Shown: piece by piece, positions 52,013 through 61,700 of the stretch
Layout of the letters: every line of letters begins with the position of its first letter
How positions within the stretch are numbered: the first letter of the stretch is position 1
Source of the DNA: Bradyrhizobium sp. CCGB12
GTDB taxonomy: Bacteria > Pseudomonadota > Alphaproteobacteria > Rhizobiales > Xanthobacteraceae
Reading direction: 5' to 3'
Assembly: GCF_024199845.1 (NCBI RefSeq)
Contig: NZ_JANADO010000001.1
Location: 6,448,001 to 6,512,000, forward strand
Length of the DNA: 64,000 nucleotides
The notes under the pieces: model-generated
Told to the model about the DNA's origin: nothing
Seen by the model: the letters and a program-made list of their open reading frames with translations, nothing else
Databases searched by the model: none
Position numbers and translations under genes: made by a program

Positions 52013-53761
52013 TCATGGCTTGGGCACTCCGCCTTCACTGACGATCTTGATCGGGGCCGGCGGGGTCACGCGCGGCTGGAGCACCTGGGCGAGCACCTGC
52101 TCCTTCGGCCCGAAGGCCTGCATGCGGCCTTCGCGCAGCACCAGAATCTGGTCGACCGCCTCGACCCCGATCGGCCGATGCGCCACTACGACGACGATGG
52201 CACCGCGCTCACGCGCGCCGCGGATGGCGCGGGTCAGCGCCTCGTCGCCTTCGGTGTCGAGATTGGAATTGGGCTCGTCGAGCACGACCAGGAACGGATT
52301 GCCGTAGAGTGCGCGGGCCAGCGCCACGCGCTGCGCCTGGCCTGCGGAGAGCGCCGCGCCCTGCTCGCCGACCTGCGTGTTATAGCCCTCGCGCATCTTG
52401 ATGATCATCTCATGCACGCCGGCCTCCTTGGCCGCGGCGATGATTCCGTCGGACGTCGCCTCGGGATCGAAGCGGCTGATGTTCTGCGCGATGGTGCCGC
52501 CGAACAGCTCGACGTCCTGCGGCAAATAGCCGATGTGGCGGCCGAGCAGGTCGGATGACCATTGGTCGAGCGCCGCGCCGTCGAGCCGCACCTTGCCGCG
52601 CACCGGCTGCCAGACGCCGACCAGCGCGCGGATCAGCGAGGACTTGCCGGAACCGCTCGGCCCGATCACGCCGAGGCCATTGCCGGCGGCGAGCGCGAAG
52701 GTGATGTCCTGGACGATGAGGCGCTGGTCGCCGGGCGGCACCATGGCGACGCCTTCGACCGAGAGCCGGCTGGTGGGCGCCTGCAACTGGGTCGGCATCG
52801 CCTGCGCCGGCATCTGTTCCAGCAGGCGCGTGAGGCGCTGCCAGCTCTGACGCGCTGCGACAAAGGACTTCCAATGCGCGATGGCGAGATCGACCGGTGC
52901 GAGCGCGCGGGCGGAGAGGATCGAGCCGGCGATGATGATGCCTGCGGTCGCCTCCTGGTGGATGACGAGATAGGCGCCGACCGCGAGCACGGCCGACTGC
53001 AGCATCATGCGCAGCACCTTTGCGACAGCGCCGAGACCGCCGGCGACGTCGCTCGCCCGCTGATTGCCGGCAAGATATTTTTCGTTGGCCTCGCTCCAGC
53101 GCTGGTTCATCCGGCCGGCCATGCCCATGGACACCATGACCTCGGCGTTGCGGCGGCTGGCCTGGGCGAGATCGTTGCGCTGGGCGGCAAGTCCCATCGC
53201 CTCACGCGCCGGTTGGCGGGACATGAATTCGGTGACCAGCGTCAGGCCGACCAGGATGATGGCGCCGATCAGCGCGGTGACGCCGATCATGACATGGAAG
53301 GCGAAGCAGATGGCGAGATAGAGCGGCAGCCAGGGCAGGTCGAAGAACGCGCTCGGGCCCATGCCGCCGAGGAAGGAGCGGACATTGTCAAGGTCGCGCA
53401 ACGGCTGGAGGCCCTCGTTGCGGCTACCGACCAGCAGCGGCAGGCGAACGATGGTATCGAACACGCGCTTGTTGAGGGCCTCGTCGAGCGAGGTACCGAT
53501 CCGCCCCAGGATGCGATTGCGGATCATGTCGAGCACGCCCTGCGCCATGTAGAGGAAGCTGGCGAGGATGATCAGGCCGACCAGGGTCGGGATGCTGCGG
53601 CTCGGCAGCACCCGGTCATAGACCTCCAGCATGAAGATCGACCCGGTCAGATAGAGCAGGTTGATCATGCAGCTCATCAAGCCGACGCCGATGAACGCGG
53701 TGCGACAAGCGCGCAAGGCGTCACCGAGCTCCGAACGGCGGACGCCTGGGATGGCTGCCAT
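52013..53761 (-). CDS. Type I secretion ABC exporter (PrtD-like permease-ATPase)
   Basis: 582 residues from ATG 53761 (MAAIPGVRRSEL). The N-terminal exporter membrane domain (about 20-300; segments LYLTGSIFMLEVYDRVLPSRS, IPTLVGLIILASFLYMAQGVLDMIR) matches the PrtD/HasD-type hairpin and not the longer HlyB type with a C39 domain. The ATPase has Walker A GPSGSGKSSLI (about 362), Q-loop LPQDVELFGG, signature LSAGQAQRVALARAL and Walker B FLVVLDEPNSNLD. It drives export of a C-terminal-signal protein together with the adaptor downstream. Confidence 0.95.
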   Translation of the reverse strand: MAAIPGVRRSELGDALRACRTAFIGVGLMSCMINLLYLTGSIFMLEVYDRVLPSRSIPTLVGLIILASFLYMAQGVLDMIRNRILGRIGTSLDEALNKRVFDTIVRLPLLVGSRNEGLQPLRDLDNVRSFLGGMGPSAFFDLPWLPLYLAICFAFHVMIGVTALIGAIILVGLTLVTEFMSRQPAREAMGLAAQRNDLAQASRRNAEVMVSMGMAGRMNQRWSEANEKYLAGNQRASDVAGGLGAVAKVLRMMLQSAVLAVGAYLVIHQEATAGIIIAGSILSARALAPVDLAIAHWKSFVAARQSWQRLTRLLEQMPAQAMPTQLQAPTSRLSVEGVAMVPPGDQRLIVQDITFALAAGNGLGVIGPSGSGKSSLIRALVGVWQPVRGKVRLDGAALDQWSSDLLGRHIGYLPQDVELFGGTIAQNISRFDPEATSDGIIAAAKEAGVHEMIIKMREGYNTQVGEQGAALSAGQAQRVALARALYGNPFLVVLDEPNSNLDTEGDEALTRAIRGARERGAIVVVVAHRPIGVEAVDQILVLREGRMQAFGPKEQVLAQVLQPRVTPPAPIKIVSEGGVPKP

Positions 53762-54020
53762 CAGTCTGATCTCTTTCGGGCGACGGGGCAAAGCCCCTGA
53801 TTTCAAAGGCGATTCAGGGGTACTCGCCTCGGATTAACATCTGTTTTCCAGCCGTCCAACACAGTCAAGTTAATCCGGAGCCCTGACGGGCCACATCTAC
53901 CCCTGATAGCCTTCCGCGCAAGTCCGGAATTTCACAGGCTTGCGGCTTTTTCTTGCAGGCTTTCAGCCGCTTCCGGGGGAAGGGAGAGGCTGAAAGTTCC
54001 GGCCCGCCTCAACGCCGGCG
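53762..54020. other. Gene-free gap between type I exporter and GlsB-like gene
   Basis: 259 bp with a few inverted repeats (TTTTCTTGCAGGC region) but no recognised gene. It contains the promoter region of the exporter operon on the right half, with several AT-rich stretches. No clear -35/-10 pair identified. Confidence 0.35.
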
Positions 54021-54290
54021 CTAGAACCTGCCCCCACCACGCACCAGCCGCACCACCAGAAGCAGAATGACCGCGCCGATGGCGGAATAGACGATTTCGG
54101 AGACGAGGCCGGTGCCGAGGCGGATGCCGAGTTTCGGAAACAGGAGGCTAGCCACCAGCGCGCCGGCGATGCCAATCACGATATCGCCGATGATCCCGAA
54201 CCCAGCGCCCCGTACGATCTTTCCGGCGAGCCAGCCGGCGACCAGGCCGACGAACAGGATGACGAGCAGGCCTTCGTTCGAAATGTACAT
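54021..54290 (-). CDS. GlsB/YeaQ/YmgE-family small membrane protein
   Basis: 89 residues from ATG 54290 (MYISNEGLLVILFVGLVAGW). Three hydrophobic segments and the family motif AGWLAGKIVRGAGFGIIGDIVIGIAGALVA. Transglycosylase-associated (GlsB/YeaQ) proteins are stress-associated small inner-membrane proteins. No operon partners in the same direction within 200 bp. Confidence 0.92.
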   Translation of the reverse strand: MYISNEGLLVILFVGLVAGWLAGKIVRGAGFGIIGDIVIGIAGALVASLLFPKLGIRLGTGLVSEIVYSAIGAVILLLVVRLVRGGGRF

Positions 54291-54400
54291 TAATGAGGTC
54301 CCTCTGGCGTGAACAACCGCATGGAACCGGAATGGGGATGAATGGGGTGTGAATGCTGTGAGGAGCCGTGACCGACTGCCTCGGCTCGGAAAAGATGTCG

Positions 54401-54421
54401 AAACAACCCCATGCACAGTAG
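54401..54421. repeat. 21-bp dispersed repeat, copy 2
   Basis: Identical over 21 bp to 13862-13882 (AAACAACCCCATGC...ACAGTAG). Read on the minus strand it could encode LLCMGLF. Here it lies in the gap between the GlsB-like and amidase genes; see the separate finding. Confidence 0.7.
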
Positions 54422-54507
54422 GACGGGTCCAGCGAGGGCGCGCGGTGGACCGTGACAACTATATGTCGGCCTGGAGGAATCTCTGCGTGCGATCTCGACG
54501 AGTTTCG

Positions 54508-55923
54508 TCATGACGGCAGTTTCGGCAATCGATCGTGATAGTCGGTGACGCGCTGGAACGCGGCGCCGATGGTCAACAAAGTCGCTTCGTCGAAGGAGCG
54601 ACCGATCAGCTGCATGCCGACCGGCAGGCCGGTTTTGGTGAAGCCTGAGGGCACGGTGAGCGACGGCAGGCCGAGGAAATTCACCGGGCGGGTGAACAGC
54701 GTCAGCCGCTGCAACAGCGCCGGCGCATTCGGACCACCACCGACATCGCTCTCCTCGATCGTCGGCGCCGGCACCGGAGATGCTGGTGCGATCACCGCAT
54801 CGACGTTGGCCGTCGCCGCGTTGTGCGCGGCGAGCGCCGGCCCGCGCCAGCGCATCGCCTCCAGATAGGTGATGGCGGGAACGGCGAGCCCGTTCTGAAG
54901 CCGCATCAAGACCTGCGAGCCATAGTCCTGCGGACGTTCGATCATCCAGCGCTTGTGGAAGGCGGCGGCTTCAGCCGCGAGCACCAGCTGGCTCGCCGAC
55001 GACAATTGCCGCTGGTCCGGCAGCTCGACCTTGACGATGTCGGCGCCTTCGCGCTTGAGCACCGCGATGGTCTCGTCCAGCACGCGCGCGACCTCGCTGT
55101 CGAGATCGTCGACATAGAAGGACGTGGGCACGCCGATCTTGAGGCCCTTCAGCGAGCCCTTGGCCGCGGCGACATAGTCCGACAGCGGCTCGTGGCTGCA
55201 GGTCGAATCTGCGGGATCCGCGCCGGCCATCAGCGCCAGGAGCAGCGCACAATCCTCGGCGGTGCGGGCGAGCGGGCCGACGGTGTCGAGCGATTGCGAC
55301 AGCGGCATCGCGCCGGCGCGGCTGACGCGGCCGACGGTGGTCTTCAATCCCGTGACGCCGCAGAAATGCGCGGGCATGCGGATCGAGCCGCCGGTGTCCG
55401 AGCCGAGCGCCGCATAAGTCAAACGCGCGGCAACCGCCGAACCGGAGCCGGAGGACGAGCCGCCGGTGATGTGGGCCACATTCCAGGGATTGCGCACCGG
55501 ACCGTAATGGGCGTTGTGTCCGGTCGGGCCGTAGGCGAATTCGGCGAGATGCAGCGTGCCGAGACGGACCTGGCCGGCATCCTTCAGCCGCTGCAAGGCG
55601 GTGGACGTCACGGTCGGCACGAAATCGCGGCGGATCAGCGAGCCGCAGGTCGCGACATGGCCCGCGTCGTAATACATGTCCTTGTGGGCGAGCGGCACGC
55701 CATGCAGCGGGCCGCGGGCGTTGCCCTTGGCGAGTTCCGCGTCGGCGGCGTCGGCCGCCTTCAGCGCCTGCTCCGCCTCAATTGACATGAAGGCGTTGAG
55801 ATGCGGCTGCCACTGCGTGATACGCTGCAGCAGCGCGCGCGTCACCTCTTGCGAGGACAGCTGCTTCATCGCGATCGCGCGTGCGACCTCGGTGAGCGTC
55901 ATCAAGGCGGGCTCGGAGCTCAT
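54508..55923 (-). CDS. Amidase, GatA/AtzE-like subunit
   Basis: 471-residue amidase-signature protein. Lys in VPLAHKDMYYD (about 75), the glycine/serine-rich GGSSSGSGSAVAARLTYA (about 153-170) and Ser in GSDTGGSIRMPAHFCGV form the Ser-cisSer-Lys triad. It starts 4 bp inside the stop of a 65-residue gene of the AtzG/GatC type, the same layout as AtzG/AtzE in the cyanuric-acid pathway and GatC/GatA, so this amidase probably works as a heterodimer. Substrate unknown (carboxybiuret-like ureas or other amides). Confidence 0.92.
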   Translation of the reverse strand: MSSEPALMTLTEVARAIAMKQLSSQEVTRALLQRITQWQPHLNAFMSIEAEQALKAADAADAELAKGNARGPLHGVPLAHKDMYYDAGHVATCGSLIRRDFVPTVTSTALQRLKDAGQVRLGTLHLAEFAYGPTGHNAHYGPVRNPWNVAHITGGSSSGSGSAVAARLTYAALGSDTGGSIRMPAHFCGVTGLKTTVGRVSRAGAMPLSQSLDTVGPLARTAEDCALLLALMAGADPADSTCSHEPLSDYVAAAKGSLKGLKIGVPTSFYVDDLDSEVARVLDETIAVLKREGADIVKVELPDQRQLSSASQLVLAAEAAAFHKRWMIERPQDYGSQVLMRLQNGLAVPAITYLEAMRWRGPALAAHNAATANVDAVIAPASPVPAPTIEESDVGGGPNAPALLQRLTLFTRPVNFLGLPSLTVPSGFTKTGLPVGMQLIGRSFDEATLLTIGAAFQRVTDYHDRLPKLPS

Positions 55924-56117
55924 TTCGACACCTTCTGCGTCTGCGCGACAGGATAGAGTGCAGGCTCGAGGTCGAACGGCAGTGTGCCGGCGATAGCGGC
56001 AAAGCCTTCGAAGGCGGGCCCGATGGAATTGGAGATGCGCGTCGCGATCTCGTCATCCACGGGAACGCCGGCAACTAGCGCGATCGGCTTGATCTCTTTC
56101 GGTGTCGGTCTCGTCAT
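55920..56117 (-). CDS. Small AtzG/DUF4089-like partner of the amidase
   Basis: 65 residues from ATG 56117. The pattern VDDEIATRISNSIGPAFEGFAAIAG-TLPFDLEPALYPV fits DUF4089/AtzG: an N-terminal helix followed by a hydrophobic segment, F/P-rich turn and the E-P-A motif. AtzG-like proteins stabilise and gate an AtzE-type amidase. The stop codon overlaps the amidase ATG (ATGA), so the two are translated together. Family call by pattern. Confidence 0.75.
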   Translation of the reverse strand: MTRPTPKEIKPIALVAGVPVDDEIATRISNSIGPAFEGFAAIAGTLPFDLEPALYPVAQTQKVSK

Positions 56118-56302
56118 GCGATTTCTCCCCTGGGCGCACGGCTATGGCCTGAACGCCTGAACGCGGCATAGCCATGTAGCACGCGGCCTCATGGCCCATA
56201 TTATCCAGCGCGGTGAGCTTTGGTGTCGCATTTGCGCAGAGCGGCCCCGCAAACGAGCAGCGGATATGGAAGCGGCAGCCCGAGGGCGGATCGATCGGAT
56301 TG

Positions 56303-56350
56303 GTGGGTCCCGGATCGGCGCTCCGCTTCGCTGCACTTGTCCGGGGACGA
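56303..56350. repeat. Fragment of another palindromic repeat type
   Basis: GGTCCCGGATCGGCGCTCCG followed by CTTCGCTGCACTTGTCCGGG and GACGAC, an imperfect inverted repeat in the 277-bp gap before the CHASE2 cyclase gene. It resembles the GTCCCGG/CCGGGAC-type repeats above. Confidence 0.5.
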
Positions 56351-56394
56351 CAGCGATTTGTGGCGCCGGCAACGCCCACTGACCCCGCCCGCCC

Positions 56395-58626
56395 TTACTT
56401 CGTCAGCAGCGCATATGCCCCGGTCCATCCCTCCGCCGGCGGGTTGAGCTGGAAATCCCTGATCCGCGCTTCATAAAGCCTGAACAGCTTCTCCAGCGTG
56501 TCGGCGTCCTCGCTGCGGCGGCCGCGCTCGATGGCGTCCAGTGCGCCCTGCCAGTTGCGGCCGCGGTAGCAGCCGAGCATTTCGATGGTGATGTTGCGCA
56601 GGCGCTGGAAGGCGCCCGAATGCATCACGTCCTCGCGGCCGGCGATGGCGTAGATCACCTCCGGCTCGGTCTTGCCTTTGACCATGATGAAGTCGAGCTC
56701 GAGGATCGCGAACTTGTCCTTGGCGGCGAGCGCGGTCCTGGAGCCCACGATGATCGGGAAGCCGTACTCCTTGGTCTGCCCTTCCAGGCGCGAGGCCAGG
56801 TTCACGCTGTCGCCGAGCACCGAGTAGTTCTTCTTCAGGTCGGAGCCCATGTTGCCGACCACGCCGATGCCGGTGTTGAGGCCGATGCCGACATTGAGCG
56901 GAATGTAGACGTGGCCGCCTTCGGCGGCTTCCTGCTGGCGCTCCTTGTTGACCGTATCGATCTGCTCCAGCATCTGGATCGCCGCTTCGCAGGCGTTGAC
57001 CTCGTGCTCGGCATCGTCGAGCGGCGCATTCCAGAACGCCATGATGGCGTCACCCATGTACTTGTCGATATAGCCCTTGCGCTCGATGATCACGTCGGTC
57101 AGCGGCGTCAGGAAGCGGTTCATCAGCGCGATCAACCCTTGCGGATCGTGCTTGTAGCTCTCCGAGATCGTGGTGAAGCCGCGCACGTCGGAGAACATGA
57201 TCGTCATCTCGCGCTCCTCGCCGCCGAGCACGAGCTTTTCCGGCGACTGCACGAGTTGCTCGACCAGCACCGGCGACATGTATTGCGCGAACTGCCCGCG
57301 GATCTGCACGCGCTGGCGCTGCTCGCGCACGAAGCTGGCGAAGATCAGCGTCAGGTAGATCGCGGTGGTCGAAAGCAGCGGGTAGGTGAAGTCGATGAGG
57401 TAGCGGTACTGCGCGTAGAAGAACCAGGACACCCCGACCAGGATGGCGGCGAAGGTCGCCCCCGCGAGCACCAGTCGCACGGGCCCGAAATTCGGCGTGA
57501 AGATGATGACGAGCAGGCCGATGACGAGCGCGGCGAGCAATTCGACGCCGAGCGCATAGTTCGGCTGCGAGATCACCGCACCGCTCAGGATGCTCTCCAG
57601 CACCTGGGCATGGATCTCGACTCCCGGCATGGTCGAGGACACCGGGGTGGTCTTAATATCATTGAGCCCGACCGCGGAGGTGCCAACCAGCACCAGCTTG
57701 CCAGTGATCCTGTTCGGCGACACGGTGTTGTCGAGCACGTCGGCGGCCGAGACGTAGATCGAGGGATCCTGCCGGGCATAGTGCACCCAGAGCTGACCGT
57801 TTCTGTCGGTCGGAATCTCGACGCCCTTGAGCCTGATAGCCCGCACGCCGGTCTTGTCGGTCCGGACCAGCAGCGTCGGCGTGCCCGTGACGACGCGCAA
57901 GATTTCCAGGCTGAGCGAGGGCATGATGTTGCCCTGGGCGCGCATGATCATCGGCACCCGGCGGATCAGTCCGTCGCGCTCGGTCTTGATCGTGAACAGG
58001 CCGCGGCCGGCGGCGACCTTCTCGATCACCGGCACGTTGCGGAGCAGGCCCGGAAATTCGAACAAAAAGCGCTCGGCGTTCTCTTCGCCGACGGTCGCGA
58101 CGCCGGTGAGGGGCAGCGACTTGTCGAGCTCGGACGAGATCGCCCGCTGCCCGGTCTCGCCCAGCACCACGCGCGAGCGCTTGATCGCCTCGGCGAGGAT
58201 CTGGTCGTTGGTCGGCAGCTCGCGCAGCTTGGCGCGGGTGGCGTCGTCGAGATCGCGCATCTGGCTCGCGACCAGATCCGGATTGAGCCGGTCGGCCTCC
58301 GAGAACACCACGTCGAAGCCGATCGCCGCCGCGCCGTTGTTGGTGAGGTTTTGGATCAAATCGGCAATCCGCGTCCGCGGCCACGGCCATTGCCCGAGCT
58401 TGGCGAGGCTCTTGTCGTCGATGTCGACGATGACGACCGGCCGCGCCGCCTTGTGCCTGGGATCGATCAACTGGAACATGTCGAAGGTGCGCAGCCGCAA
58501 TTCCTGGATCGGCGGCGGATCCCAGAGACGAGCGCCTGCAAACAGGACCAGCAGCGCAAGGCACATCAGCCGCGCAAAGCCGAACTTGCGCGCAAACCAC
58601 CGCCGCAGGATTTTCAGACGCTTCAT
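56395..58626 (-). CDS. CHASE2-domain class III adenylate/guanylate cyclase
   Basis: 743 residues. TM1 (about 18-36) is followed by a CHASE2 periplasmic sensor (about 40-330; WPWPRTRIADLIQNLTNNGAAAIGFDVVFSE is typical), then two or three TM segments (about 345-425) and a class III cyclase. The catalytic residues look complete: D in MFSDVRGFTTISE, the second metal Asp in DKYMGDAIMAFWNAP, and N/R in VNLASRLEGQTKEYG. Fully competent cAMP producer likely. Divergence from the surface-protein gene at 63302 is separated by 146 bp in the same direction, so the two may be co-regulated. Confidence 0.94.
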   Translation of the reverse strand: MKRLKILRRWFARKFGFARLMCLALLVLFAGARLWDPPPIQELRLRTFDMFQLIDPRHKAARPVVIVDIDDKSLAKLGQWPWPRTRIADLIQNLTNNGAAAIGFDVVFSEADRLNPDLVASQMRDLDDATRAKLRELPTNDQILAEAIKRSRVVLGETGQRAISSELDKSLPLTGVATVGEENAERFLFEFPGLLRNVPVIEKVAAGRGLFTIKTERDGLIRRVPMIMRAQGNIMPSLSLEILRVVTGTPTLLVRTDKTGVRAIRLKGVEIPTDRNGQLWVHYARQDPSIYVSAADVLDNTVSPNRITGKLVLVGTSAVGLNDIKTTPVSSTMPGVEIHAQVLESILSGAVISQPNYALGVELLAALVIGLLVIIFTPNFGPVRLVLAGATFAAILVGVSWFFYAQYRYLIDFTYPLLSTTAIYLTLIFASFVREQRQRVQIRGQFAQYMSPVLVEQLVQSPEKLVLGGEEREMTIMFSDVRGFTTISESYKHDPQGLIALMNRFLTPLTDVIIERKGYIDKYMGDAIMAFWNAPLDDAEHEVNACEAAIQMLEQIDTVNKERQQEAAEGGHVYIPLNVGIGLNTGIGVVGNMGSDLKKNYSVLGDSVNLASRLEGQTKEYGFPIIVGSRTALAAKDKFAILELDFIMVKGKTEPEVIYAIAGREDVMHSGAFQRLRNITIEMLGCYRGRNWQGALDAIERGRRSEDADTLEKLFRLYEARIRDFQLNPPAEGWTGAYALLTK

Positions 58627-58772
58627 TCGGGTCGGGCTTCCTGACCTACATCACGCCGTGCGCGCCGATCATGGAACGTCCACCGGCAATTGGCTATTCC
58701 CCTGGCGATGGAGGAGCATGGATTTTTTGCCGCGGTCGAACCGCGAGCCGACGGGAGACCCCCGGGCGGAGA

Positions 58773-61700
58773 TCAGGTGATGTGGAAGATGAAATCGCTG
58801 GCCTTGAGATTCGCCGCGATCACGTTCCTCAGCAGCAGCGACTCGGTCTCCGTAACCGGGGCGCCCTCCGGCTGCATGACCTGCTGCTGCCACGTGACCA
58901 GCGTGTCGCCGGAGCCCTGCTGCTGGACGATGTGGAGACTGTCGATGGAGTTGACATCCGAGAACTGGCGCAGATCGATCTTGTCCAGGCCCACCGTGAA
59001 GTCGGTGATGGTGTGCGAGAAATCGGTCACGAGGTGCCCGGCATCGTCATACCCGATCGCGCCCGGTGCAAACACGAACTGATCCTTGGCGCCACCGCCG
59101 GTCAGCGTGTCGTTGGTATCGGCCGCGAAGATGACGTCCTTGCCGGCGGTGCCTTCCAGGATGATGCCCTGGCTGGTGTCGCCGGTCTCGTTGAAGATGA
59201 AGTGGACGGTATCGAACAGACCCGTGGTCTTGTCCGTCACCGTCAGCGTGATCTGGTCGGCCTCCGGCGGCGTGGGGTACTGATCGGTGCTGGCTCCGGT
59301 CGGATTGTAGGTGATGCCGGTCTCGAAGCCCGTGTTGATGGCGTCGAGCGAGCCGGACGCCGGATGGAAGTCGACCCGGCTGAGATTCGGATGCGCCGTC
59401 GACACCGTGACGGTGAAGTCATCGGTCGCGGCACCGGCATCGGTGTCAGTGACCACGAGATCGTAGATAATGTCGGTGCTGTTCTCGCGGACATGCTCGA
59501 TCTGGAAGTGCTCGGTGTCGATGACCGGGCCAACGGCGGGCGCCGCCGTCACGCTCGTCCCGATGTTGGTGAGGTCGTGCGACACCGGCGTCGTGCCGCC
59601 GGTGCCCGTGGCCGTGAGATCGATCGTCGCCGGCGTCGACGCGTCGGTCGTGATGGCGCCGGCGTAGGTATCGTCGAGCGCATGGACGCCAAGTGCGTCC
59701 GGCGTGCCCGTGAATCCGTCGGCCGGCACAAACCGGATCAGCGTATCCGGGCTCAGCACCAGCCCATGCGTGTCGCCAACCGAACCGACATCGACCCATT
59801 GATGCGTGCCGGCGAGCTCGTACTGCCAGACGCCCTGGCTGGCCGCCGCCGTATCCGACGTCACGACAATCGCCTTCAGGCTCGAGCCGGCGTCGATATC
59901 GCTGAACTTGCCCGCGAAGAGGCTGCCGATCGTCGCGCCGTCCGGATCAGTGTCATTGCCGGCGACGGACGCCAGCGTTGCATCGGCAAGCGTCGGCGCG
60001 TCATTGGCGCCGTTGATCGTGACGGTGACGTCCTGCGAGACCTGCGCGCCGTGATCGTCGGTGAAGGTGACGGTATAGACCTGGGTGATGGTCTGGCCCT
60101 GCGCCAGCGATTGCAGAACCGCATTGGAATTGTCGAGGCTGAAGTGCCAGCCCAGCGTCGCGCTGTTGTCGGTGTCGGTGCTGAGCTCGGCCACCGCCGA
60201 ATCGATCGTGAAGGTGCCGAGCGGCGTGTGGTCGTCGAAGCCCGGCAGATCAGCGCTCGACGTCGACGACTTGAACACGGCCTGCGCGGTGTGGGTGTCG
60301 ATCAGGTCGACATCCTGGATCGCCAGCGTGCCGTCGATCGACAGCGTTGCGCCTGTATCTTCGGTCACCGCCCCGGCGGCGTCCGCTGCATCGCTGGTGA
60401 TCGTCGGCGCGTCATTGGCGCCGTCGATCGTGACGGTGACGTCCTGCGAGACCTGCGCGCCGTGGTCGTCGGTGAAGGTGACGGTGTAGACCTGGGTGAT
60501 GGACTGGCCCTGCGCCAGCGATTGCAGCACCGGATTGCAATTGTCGAGGCTGAAGTGCCAGCCCAGCGTCGCGCTGTTGTCGGTGTCGGTGTTGAACTCG
60601 GCCACCGCCGAGTCGATCGTGAACGTGCCGAGCGGCGTGTCGTCGTCGAAACCCGGCAGATGCGCGCTCGAGGTCGACGATTTGAACGCGGCCTGCGCGG
60701 TGTGGGTGTCGATCAGATCGAGATCCTGGATCGCCAGCGTGCCTGCGACCGACAGCGTCAGACCGGTGTCCTCGGCGACTTTGCCCGTTGCCGCCGCGGC
60801 GCTGCTCGTGATCGTCGGCGCATCGTTGGTGCCGGTGATGGTGACCGTGACGTCCTGGGTGACGGTCCCCCCATGGTGATCGTCGACGGTCACGGTATAG
60901 ACCTGCGTGATGGTCTGACCCTTGGCCAGCGACTGGAGCACCGGATCGTTATCGGCGACGGTGAAGGTCCAACCTACCGATCCTCGCGAGCTGACGCCGG
61001 GACTCTCGCTCACCGCCGCAAGCGCGAAAGTGCCGATATGCGAGGTGCCGTTGTTGAAGCCGGGCAGATGTGCGCTCGAAAGCGTCGACTTCAGGGCGAA
61101 GCTCGCAGTGTGCACGTCCGTGAGATCGGGATCGTTGAAGGCGACGGTGCCGTCGGCCAGCAAGGTCGCCGCCGTATCCTCCTGCACCGCGCCGGTCGGC
61201 GTGGTCGAGTCTTCGACGATCGTCGGCACGTCGTTGGTGCCCTCGACATTGACGTCGGCGCCGTTGATGGACACGGAGATCGGTGTGCTGACCACGCCGC
61301 CGTGCCCGTCATCGACCTGCACCACATAATTGAGGGTCAGCTTCTCGCCTTCGGCGAGGAAATCGAAGAGATGGTCGGCGACGCTGTAGGTCCAGGTGGC
61401 CGAACCGTTATTGCTGTTTCCCGCGCCCTGCACCACGGTGAGCGGCGCCTCGACGGCGGCGATGGCGGCGCGTTGTTCCGGCGTCAACGTCGCGGTGATA
61501 TCGTTACCTTCGGCATCGAGATATTTGAACGGCTGAGTGGGCGAGAGCGCCGCGCTCACGATCGGCCGATCCGTCAGATCGACGTCGGTGAAGGTGACCG
61601 TGCCCGTGATCGTGTCCAGGGCCTCGTTGCCGGTCCCGACCTTCTCGATGACGGTGCCGCCCGACGTCGCGACAGTGGGCTTGTCGTTGGTGCCCGTGAT

